A DNA stretch of 64,000 nucleotides from Macrostomum hystrix (lineage: Eukaryota; Platyhelminthes; Macrostomidae): assembly GCA_950097015.1 (NCBI GenBank), contig CATNEN010000038.1, positions 19,626,001-19,690,000 on the forward strand, given 5' to 3'. The notes under the pieces were generated by a model. It was given only the letters and a program-made list of their open reading frames with translations, was not told the DNA's origin and did not search any database. Positions 55,801 to 64,000 of the stretch are shown one piece after another. Positions within the stretch are counted from its first letter, which is position 1, and each line of letters starts with the position of its first letter. Both the position numbers and the translations under genes were made by a program.

Positions 55801-58800
55801 TACACGGGAGAGATGAGTCACGGGAGAGATGAGACACGGGAGAGATAATACACGGGAGAGATAAGACACGAGAGAGATGAGTCACGGGAGAGATGAGTCA
55901 CGGGAGAGAAGAGTCACGGGAGAGATGAGACACGGGGAGAGATGAGACACGGGAGAGATGAGACACGGGGAGAGATGAGACACGGGAGAGATGAGACACG
56001 GGGAGAGATGAGACACGGGAGAGATGAGACACGGGGAGAGATAATACACGGGAGAGATGAGTCACGGGAGAGATGAGTCACGGGAGAGATGAGACACGGG
56101 AGAGATGAGACACGGGAGAGATGATACACGGGAGAGATGAGTCACGGGAGAGATGAGACACGGGAGAGATAATACACGGGAGAGATGAGTCACGGGAGAG
56201 ATGAGACACGGGAGAGATAATACACGGGAGAGATAAGACACGAGAGAGATGAGTCACGGGAGAGATGAGTCACGGGAGAGAAGAGTCACGGGAGAGATGA
56301 GACACGGGGAGAGATGAGACACGGGAGAGATGAGACACGGGGAGAGATGAGACACGGGAGAGATGAGACACGGGGAGAGATGAGACACGGGAGAGATGAG
56401 ACACGGGGAGAGATAATACACGGGAGAGATGAGTCACGGGAGAGATGAGTCACGGGAGAGATGAGACACGGGAGAGATGAGACACGGGGAGAGATAATAC
56501 ACGGGAGAGATGAGACACGGGGAGAGATAATACACGGGAGAGATAATACACGGGAGAGATGAGACACGGGGAGAGATGAGACACGGGAGAGATGAGTCAC
56601 GGGAGAGATGAGTCACGGGAGAGATGAGACACGGGAGAGATGAGTCACGGGAGAGATGAGTCACGGGAGAGATGAGACACAGGGAGAGATGATACACGGG
56701 AGAGATGAGACACGGGGAGAGATGAGACACGTGTGAGTTATTATCACAGAGGAGATTAGACATAACACTCTATAACCAGAACCATAGTTACTAGGACCAT
56801 TTGTCGAAAAACTGGATGAAAGAAACCACCTGCCGCCTCCACAGGTCCGACACGCCGCCCTGGAGGTCATGGCGCTCCTGGCACAAAGTCTCGGCAGCGG
56901 CCGGCTGCAGCCGTTGCAGCAGGCTGTTCGCGAGCAGGAACTTCGCTCGGAAGCTGACGGCCTGTTCGAGGCGGTGATGACCCGGCTGGCCAAGCGTCAG
57001 CTGCCCCGGCTGAATCCCGAGGGCCTGGTTGAATACGCCATCCCGGTGCCATCGTCGGCGACTCGACGACCAGGTGGCGGCGGTATCGGTAGCGGTGGCG
57101 GAGCCAACGAAGATTGGGTGATGCAGGCAGCTGCTGGCGGCTACGGCTCAGCCAGGTCTCGGTCTGAGCTGGTGGACCTTGAAGCCGACTTAAGTAAGCC
57201 CTGAGCATATTCTGGGTTGGACAATATGCAGTGCTGAACCTTCTTAGTCACTTCAGAGTGGAAACGTTGAGAGCCTCGTAATACACTTGACAGATAGAAG
57301 AGTGCCTCGTAATAGTTTGATGGATAGTTGAAGCCTACGATATGGCACTGATTTAGTGGGTTGAGAGCCTTATCTTTCACTGATTGGGCGTTGATACCCT
57401 CTTCATAGCACTGATTGGGCGTAGAGAGCCTCATCATCACATGATTTCGCGTAGAGCCTTATCATAGCACTGAGTGGGCGTAGAGAGCCTCATATTTGCA
57501 TGATTGGCATAGAGGGCCTCATCATAGCAAGATTGGGCGAAGAAAGCCTCATTAAAGGATTGGGCGTTGAGAGCCTTATCATTGCATGGTTTCGAGTAGA
57601 GCCTTATCATAGCACTGATTGGGCGTAGAAAACCTCATCATAGCATGATTGGGTGTAGAAAGCCTCATCATAGCATTACTGGCATAGAATACCTCATCAT
57701 AGCATTACTGGCATAGAATACCTCATCATAGCATTACTGGCATAGAATACCTCATCATAGCACTGATTGGGCGTAGAAAACCTCATCATAACATGATTGG
57801 GTGTAGAAAGCCTCATCATAACATGATTGGGTGTAGAAAGCCTCATCATAACATGATTGGGTGTAGAAAGCTTCATCATAGCACTGATTGGGTGTAGAAA
57901 GCTTCATCATAACATGATTGGGTGTAGAAAACCTCATCATAGCATTACTGGCATAGAATACCTCATCATAACATGATTGGGTGTAGAAAGCCTCATCATA
58001 ACATGATTGGGTGTAGAAAGCTTCATCATAGCACTGATTGGGTGTAGAAAGCTTCATCATAACATGATTGGGTGTAGAAAACCTCATCATAGCATTACTG
58101 GCATAGAATACCTCATCATAACATGATTGGGTGTAGAAAGCCTCATCATAACATGATTGGGTGTAGAAAGCCTCATCATAGCACTGATTGGGTGTAGAAA
58201 GCTTCATCATAGCACTGATTGGGTGTAGAAAGCTTCATCATAGCATGATTGGGTGTAGAAAGCTTCATCATAACATTATTGGGTGTAGAAAGCCTCATCA
58301 TAACATGATTGGGTGTAGAAAGCTTCATCATAGCACTGATTGGGCGTAGAGAGCCTCAAAATAGCACTGAACTCCGTGGTAGAGAACCTTAACAGTACAT
58401 CTCAACCTCAACAGCTAATATTGGCAGAGGGAGCCTCAATTGACTGTAAATAGTGATTGCAAAAACCTGTAGTTATTGCCTAAGAAGTGGTTTTATAATC
58501 ATTTTCCAAATATGCTAGCTGCACTTATTTATCATATTGTAAAGAGCATTGATAAGATCTTTAATAGGTTCGTAAATAGAAAATCATAAAATTAAGGACG
58601 CATTTTACATACCCCAAAAACAAAGAATTTTTTTCATATATTTTTCGCCTAAAAAAATACCAGTGACGTTTTGAGTTGAGAACTTTCACAATACGCAGTC
58701 ATGTATAGATAGCAATAGGTCTGGACTTCGTACATAAATTCGAGTCTACTTATCAGCTAGTTCAAGACAAACTAGTCGAAGCCTATCTGATAAGCGGCTA

Positions 58801-61800
58801 GCAAACATATTTTACTGCGCATTTGTGCATTGGCCTTCTTAAGAGATAGCTTGGGCTGGGCTTTTTGTGTACTTTTAAACACTTTTTGACAAAATGCAAA
58901 ATTTCAGTTGCGGCATCGGACAGACGCAAGTCCAGCGCCGGCCGCTTCGCCAAAGGCAAATTGCCATGGGAACCTGGCGCAGAAGCAGGCCCCACTCTAA
59001 GTCAAGAAGCTCCAAGAGTGAGTGATCGACTTGAAACTCATCGACCTCATTTCTCACACCTCCATTCCAGACCATAGAACACCCACCTCATTCCTCACGC
59101 CTCCATTCCAGACTATAGAACATCCACCTCATTTATAACACCTCCAATTCAGACCATAGAACACCCACCTCATTCCTCACGCCTCCATTCCAGACCATAG
59201 AACACCTACCTCATTCCTCACGCCTCCATTCCAGACTATAGAACATCCACCTCATTTCTCACACCTCCATTCTAGACCATAAAACACCCACATCACTCCT
59301 CAACCTCTACACCAGACCATAAAACACCCACCTCATTTCTCAGACCTCAATTTCAGAACAAAGAACACCCACCTCATTCCTCACACGTTTATTCGAGACC
59401 ATATAACACCCACGTCATTCCTCAAACCTCCATTCCAAATGCACATCTATAAATTTTCATCGAAATAGATTTAACCAGCTTAAAACTGGTTTTCTGATTT
59501 CGTGACGTAAATCATTCAGATTAATTTGCATTCTGAAAACTAACTGAATTTTCGCGTGTATCAGAAATGCTGTATACTCTGAAAAAAGCTATGAAAATAT
59601 GCTTTAGGGTAAAATCTATATTCTATTGTGAATTGAAGAGCATTGTGCTGAGAACAATAGTGCCATATTTTTTTTCCAGGAGACTGCTATCTATCCAGAC
59701 TAGTAAAAATGTGAATATAAAATGCGTCTGTTGTTGAATTTAAAATAGAACTCAACCTTACTGATTTGCCTCACTGAGTAAGGGGGCGAATAATTTTTAA
59801 GTATATTTCCTGCAAAATATAGCTAGGGATTTCAACTGGGCCACTATCAACACATTATTGAAATTATTTTTGGTTGAATATAATGGCCAGTTTATCGATT
59901 TGACATTTAAAATGGTTGAAATGACCTATTCTGGCTAAGAAATGACCATTTTGAGGTTCAGAATGGCAGGAATGACCTATTCTGACTAAGAAATGATTAT
60001 TTTGAGGTTCAGAATGGCAGGAATGACCTATTCTGGCTAAGAAATGACCATTTTGAGGTTCAGGATGGCTGCAATGATCGATTTTGGCTAAGAAATGATC
60101 ATTTAAAGGTTCAGAATGGCTGCAATGACCTATTCTGGCTAAGAAATGATTATTTTGAGGTTCAGAATGGCTACAATGACTTATTCTGGCTAAGAAATGA
60201 TTATTTTGAGGTTCAGAATGGCTGCAATGACCTATTCTGGCTAAGAAATGACCATTTTGAGGTTCAAGATGGCTGCAATGATCTATTTTGGCTGAGAAAT
60301 GATCATTTAAAGGTTCAGAATGGCAGCAATGACCTATTCTGGCTAAGAAATGACCATTTTGAGGTTCAGAATGGCAGGAATGACCTATTCTGACTAAGAA
60401 ATGATTATTTTGAGGTTCAGAATGGCAGCAATGACCTATTCTGGCTAAGAAATGACCATTTTGAGGTTCAGGATGGCTGCAATGATCTATTTTGGCTGAG
60501 AAATGATCATTTAAAGGTTCAGAATGGCAGGAATGACCTATTCTGGCTAAGAAATGACCATTTTGAGGTTCAGAATGGCAGGAATGACCTATTCTGACTA
60601 AGAAATGATTATTTTGAGGTTCAGGATGGCTGCAATGATCTATTTTGGCTGAGAAATGATTATTTTGAGGTTCAGAATGGCTGCAATGACCTATTTTTTG
60701 GGTTTAAGATGGCTGAAATGACTCTTCTAGGGTTCAGGATTACCGGTTTTCTAAATTAATAAAACTAGAAGTCAATTTTTTTAATACAAGTTTTCGGACT
60801 TGTTCAGTTTTGAATTGTCCACTAAATTATCGCTGTGCTACGAGCTAGAACTGTAAGTTTATGCTAGTGGTTGCGTTTGAGTTTGCATGCCATTGTGCTG
60901 TGAACTACAGTTTGTTTAGTGAACCCAATTCCACAAGTACAGAGAGTGAAGGGAGCGGACGCCTAGAAAGACAGCTAGCGGGTTTAGATTCTGATGGCAC
61001 ACTTCATCGCCAAGCCGTTAGGCGTGTTAACAGTGTACAGTATTCAACGTGTTCATCTTGCTGGCCAAATAGGCTGTAATATTATAGTTAGTGGCCTTCG
61101 GATAGCAGCTTCTCAGAGGCAAATCAGAACTGCACTATAATAGTGTAGTATATATATTTGCCTGGCTGAATAGAAAGCAGAAGATGAGCTTCATTTTAGG
61201 GTAGGGTCAGAGAAAGAGAGCGACTGCAGAATGAGAATGAGGCAGAGAGACTAAGAGAGGCTTAAGCCTACACTTTGGCGATGGTTTGACTGTTTATTTT
61301 TTTCCTTTCAACTATAGCTGTGCGACTATATCCACACTGGCCCACCTACCTGCCTACAAATTTCTGTCTTCTCAACTGCAGATGAAGAAGTGCTTAGAAA
61401 ATGGACCAGTTAATTTCTTGCAGCGTGCAAGAGACAGCAAGAAGACTCTATAAGATTGAAACAGTAAATTTAAAGCATTCAAGTTTCAACTAATTGTTTG
61501 ACAATAAAGTTTGCACAATGTTTTTCACATTTAAACAGAGATGAAGCAGTTTTGATAAATAAAATATGCATGCGAATCAGTCTTCTTGATTCTAGCAAGT
61601 ACGCGTGTTCTTCCAAGAATACTTCGGAGACAGTACTAGTTTAGCTGCAATGCTAGCGAATAAAAAATAATAATGATTGCAGCAGGGCTGCGGGCAATGG
61701 CACATCATTTTGTGACACTAGACCCGCAGCCAGCGAGGAGCCTATTCTGCCTATTTCGCTGACTCCTGAGTACACACGTACACAGATACCGTACTCAGGT

Positions 61801-62204
61801 ACACGCTTACATGGGTGTGTACGTCTGCCCTGACTTTCTCATCGTCAAGCAGTGCACACTCTCACTTTGGCTTGGAGGCGCCCTCAATTAGCGTAAACTG
61901 CACGACAAGCCCCCAAGCCTTCTCTCCGCGGCTGCGCCCCAAATGAATGAGGCCTCGCTGCGGAATCGAGCTCAGGGACCTCGGTGCGAGAGGCAAACGC
62001 GTTTGACCGCTGTCACTCACCCCCGTGATGACTAGAAAGTCAGAGTAAATGTACACAACTGTCCCCGTGTGCTTGGTAAAATTTCCCGATAAACTCATTG
62101 CCTCCTAACTTGCTTCTAGTCGGGTTGTTATCAAAAGGGCTTGTAATTCCCCGAAGTCTTGTATAAATATTTTTTTCATGCGTTCTTGACAGACCAAACC
62201 ACAA

Positions 62205-62244
<40 letters not shown>

Positions 62245-62312
62245 AACAGCCCCAGCAGCAACAACACCAGCAGCAGCAGCAGCAGCAGCAGCCTAAACAG
62301 TCCCAGCAACAA

Positions 62313-62346
<34 letters not shown>

Positions 62347-63469
62347 AACAGCCCCAGCAACAACAGCAGCAGCAGCCACCTAAGCCAGCACAGCAGCAGC
62401 AGCAGCCAACCCGATCCAATGACTCAACGACGTCATCTACCGTGCCGAAAACTCGTCAGCAGCAGCCGATTCAGCAGCAGCAGCAGCAGCCGCCGCCGCC
62501 ACCTCCACCGCAGTCGCACCAGGCGCCAGTGATGCAGCAGCCAACCGAGCCCGTTCAGCAGGGTCCCAGCGCCTATGTTACCAACGGCCGGGTGAAAAAG
62601 TTCTCAGACATTCCGCCAGAGCAGCCGCGCAAAGTGAAGCGGTTTCTAGAACAGTCTGAGCTCTACCAAGGCGAGTCAGCTTCTCAGGGTAAGGCTTCTA
62701 TTAGCTTAGTTATCTGATCTAAATTGTTGATTGGCAGCGCCGATTCGAACCCCAGACCTTTGCAGATACGCTCTTTTTGTTAGTTTTCTTTTTAGTTTAT
62801 CTTAGTCTCTGTCAATAACAATATTCGTTTTTAATTGAGGTATTAATTATAAGCTTGCATAATATGTACGTGAAAGATATTGATCGAATTTTATATTTAC
62901 TTGATATTATTTGTAAATTAAATAGCTTCATTTCTTCTAATCGATTCCTAATTTTAGTTTTAATTGCATTATTCAATTTAATGACCAGTTTTGTTTGTCC
63001 ATTGTGTAGTTTAAAAAGAGATAATTGTATGCCTCTTGTGCCCTGAGTGTCAATTGATATGAAAATGTTGCTAACTTTATGCAAAGAATTTAGCTGTGCT
63101 GTGTGCGATAAAAACACAGGGAATCATTGGAACAGCAGCAACAGCAGCAGCAGCAGTACCAGCACAAAAGGTTCCTATTCAAAGATATTGGAACAGCAGC
63201 AGCAGCAGCAGCAGTCGAAGCCTCGACCCCAGAAGGCAAAGCGCCCAGAACTGATTACCACAGAAGTTTTGGATGATTTGCCTTCAACTAGTCGTTCGTT
63301 AACTGGAGCTCAGCAGCATGAGTATGCTGAGAACTCTGGAAAGTTGCCAGCCATTGTAAAACAGCAGCAGCTGCCACAGATGCAGGCTCAAAACAACAAA
63401 AAAGTTGTCGGTGAGATGGCACCCAAGAAGCGAATAGAAAAATCTGCCGATTACAGATTCAACAAATAA
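52823..63469 (+). CDS. TOGARAM1: Crescerin/TOGARAM1-like microtubule-binding protein, 7 exons
   Basis: The exons are 52823-53211, 53432-53774, 54809-55552, 56845-57193, 58908-59017, 62193-62688 and 63120-63469. Phases match throughout, giving 926 residues if the TAA at 63467 is used. Exons 1-2 encode a first TOG-type HEAT array (DPDWEVRNKAVNLLVEV, PELQRNVCVSVPVLL). Exons 3-4 encode a second (DVNFRIAIVTLDILYLL, KNVVRTALMKLAMLLMN, NSRVRQETLNM, VRHAALEVMALLAQSLG). Exon 5 carries KGKLPWEP, and exon 6 is a polyglutamine/proline linker. Crescerins bind tubulin and control ciliary microtubule length. Intron 3 begins with GC, not GT. The two C-terminal TOG domains of vertebrate TOGARAM1 are not seen; a donor at 63411 (GTCG|GTGAGA) inside exon 7 could continue the gene beyond the window. 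TOG identity is strong; exons 6 and 7 are less certain. Confidence 0.85.
53245..53340 (+). repeat. Repeat-C fragment
   Basis: cgacgtcagcatcgtcgaga followed by tattcagcgat and aaaaggataactaacat matches the 3' part of the copies at 3.4 and 23.7 kb. It lies in intron 1 of TOGARAM. Confidence 0.6.
53793..54405. repeat. Minisatellite, 21-bp unit (about 29 copies)
   Basis: The unit is agaatggatctactgtagga with an aat/ggat alternation. It starts 18 bases after the exon 2 donor of TOGARAM. The period is a multiple of 3 and gives false ORFs on both strands. Confidence 0.97.
54406..54808. other. Rest of TOGARAM intron 2, nothing seen
   Basis: No repeat or exon candidate. Confidence 0.4.
55615..56740. 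repeat. Minisatellite, 16-bp gatgagacacgggaga unit (copy 3 of 3 loci)
   Basis: About 70 units with gtcacg, taatac and a 17-bp cggggaga variant; block duplications of about 380 bp (55745-56030 resembles 56125-56410). It fills the GC-AG intron 3 of TOGARAM, starting about 60 bases after the donor. Confidence 0.97.
57225..58375. repeat. Minisatellite, 30-bp unit (about 38 copies)
   Basis: The core words are cctcatcataacatgattgg and gtgtagaaag with variants (gcactgattgggcgt, gcattactggcat). The right side is homogenised, with a block of roughly 180 bp repeated. It starts about 30-40 bases after the exon 4 donor of TOGARAM. Confidence 0.96.
58376..58907. other. Rest of TOGARAM intron 4, nothing seen
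   Basis: AT-rich, with no exon of matching phase. Confidence 0.4.
59045..59445. repeat. Minisatellite, about 41-bp unit (9-10 copies)
   Basis: The core words are cctcattcctcacgcctcc, attccagaccatagaaca and ccca. Each unit contains a pyrimidine tract followed by CCAG, resembling a 3' splice site. It starts about 30 bases after the exon 5 donor. Confidence 0.93.
59446..59900. other. TOGARAM intron 5, AT-rich spacer, nothing seen
   Basis: No repeats or coding signs. Confidence 0.4.
59905..60725. repeat. Minisatellite, 51-bp unit (about 16 copies)
   Basis: The core words are aatgacctattctggctaag, aaatgaccattttgaggtt and cagaatggca with several subtypes in a repeating order. It lies in intron 5 of TOGARAM. 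Confidence 0.95.
60726..61664. other. TOGARAM intron 5, one unassigned open frame
   Basis: 60861-61079 is open for 72 codons, and its middle (NSTSTESEGSGRLERQLAG) has coding-like composition, but no splice pair fits the phase 0 junction of exons 5 and 6. It may be an alternative exon or chance. Confidence 0.3.
61665..62060 (-). mobile_element. SINE-B copy, near full length
   Basis: The (AAT)n tail near 61660-61675 is followed by gcagcagggctgcgggcaat, ctgactttctcatcgtca and the head complement to gcgagaggcaaacgcgtt. It ends about 130 bases before TOGARAM exon 6. Confidence 0.86.
62204..62405 (+). repeat. CAG/CAA repeat coding polyglutamine in TOGARAM exon 6
   Basis: Blocks of CAG and CAA are separated by three CCTAAACAG spacers (P-K-Q), so the exon reads as repeated QQQ..PKQ. 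The spacing suggests duplication of a unit of about 60 bp on top of triplet slippage. CAA interruptions are present. A second CAG block is in exon 7 near 63135 and 63193. Confidence 0.93.
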
Positions 63470-63603
63470 GCACTCCCATTTGCTGAGTTTTTGCTGGAAT
63501 GCACGATTGGCTTTGATTCGATTTTGTTATTAATTTTACTCATCCAATATCTAACAGCAGTGCAAACGCTGCGTGCACAAACAAAACACATTTTTACTGA
63601 CAT

Positions 63604-63870
63604 TTGAAATTTAGCCAAAATGCAGTGACACTATTTTTAGCATCCAAGGTCAGCAAAGGTCAGCTAGCATGCCAGACTTGCGTGATTGTATTTATGGGGT
63701 GTGACTTAAGGATGTTATTTTTAGCATCCAAGGTCAGCAAAGGTCAGCTAGCATGCCAGACTTGCGTGATTGTATTTATGGGGTGTGACTTAAGGATGTT
63801 ATTTTTAGCATCCAAGGTCAGCAAAGGTCAGCTAGCATGCCAGAGTGGCATGTTTGGCGGGTGTTAGAAA
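63604..63870 (+). repeat. 84-bp tandem repeat, 3 copies, each with a DR4 motif
   Basis: Copies start at about 63634, 63718 and 63802. Each contains AGGTCA-gcaa-AGGTCA (63647-63662, 63731-63746, 63815-63830), a direct repeat of the nuclear-receptor half-site with four-base spacing. They lie 180-360 bases after the TOGARAM stop codon at 63467. The last 130 bases of the window show nothing further. Confidence 0.93.
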
Positions 63871-64000
63871 GAAATTTATTTTAAGTATCTAAGGTTATAT
63901 ACAAGCACGCGATGCATGCGTGAATTATCTAGCTATTCAGGGAAAATCTATTAATGAGATTAAATTGGGTCAAGTTAGAATCATAAATCACAAAATAAGT

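Noticed and set aside
60861-61079. Possible extra TOGARAM exon
   Set aside because: No acceptor/donor pair keeps the phase 0 junction between exons 5 and 6, and TOGARAM reads through without it.
62040-62419. Minus-strand poly-Leu and poly-Cys ORFs
   Set aside because: Antisense of the CAG repeat in TOGARAM exon 6.

Overview
This is a metazoan nuclear genomic window. It has spliced genes with GT-AG introns, tRNA-derived SINEs, Tc1/mariner and hAT DNA-transposon remnants, and an exceptional load of minisatellites. The gene content (an atypical rhodopsin-like GPCR pair, a FaNaC/ASIC-like DEG/ENaC channel, AK9 and a crescerin/TOGARAM protein) and the repeat-packed but modest introns suggest a lophotrochozoan. 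A free-living flatworm of the Macrostomum kind is my best guess, but that is inference; no rRNA or mitochondrial marker is present.

Six spliced or single-exon genes can be built with consistent splice phases. From left to right: (1) a novel 337-residue, Cys-rich, type I single-pass membrane protein, + strand, 5 exons, 2700-5676; (2) a two-exon class A GPCR, - strand, 6562-8393; (3) a complete four-exon DEG/ENaC sodium channel, - strand, 12452-25105, with only 1.8 kb of coding sequence in 12.7 kb; (4) a complete six-exon adenylate kinase 9 (AK9), + strand, 30637-39339, predicted 1958 residues with four intact P-loops; (5) an intronless, divergent GPCR, - strand, 44895-46163; (6) a crescerin/TOGARAM1 gene, + strand, 52823 to 63469 or beyond, with two TOG domains and a polyglutamine linker. 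Items 4 and 6 are both ciliary/axonemal proteins, and both have RFX-like motifs just upstream of their start codons. Items 2, 3 and 5 are neuronal-type membrane signalling proteins.

The space between exons is dominated by repeats. I count at least 20 tandem arrays, most with a unit private to one intron or intergenic gap (periods 15, 16, 18, 19, 20, 21, 23, 24, 30, 36, 39, 41, 43, 51, 60, 63 and 84 bp). One 16-bp family is the exception and recurs at three loci. Two tRNA-derived SINE families, called SINE-A and SINE-B here, recur about 6 and 8 times. They carry nested insertions: SINE-B into SINE-A, mariner into SINE-B, and hAT into SINE-A. Other elements are a Tc1 deletion derivative, a fold-back element and a TIR element encoding a Myb/SANT-like protein. 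The last abuts an inverted copy of part of the DEG/ENaC first coding exon.

Most of the long uninterrupted reading frames in the window (for example the 615-codon frame at 42801-44648) are artefacts of tandem arrays and are not genes. No CRISPR array, rRNA or convincing functional tRNA gene is present.
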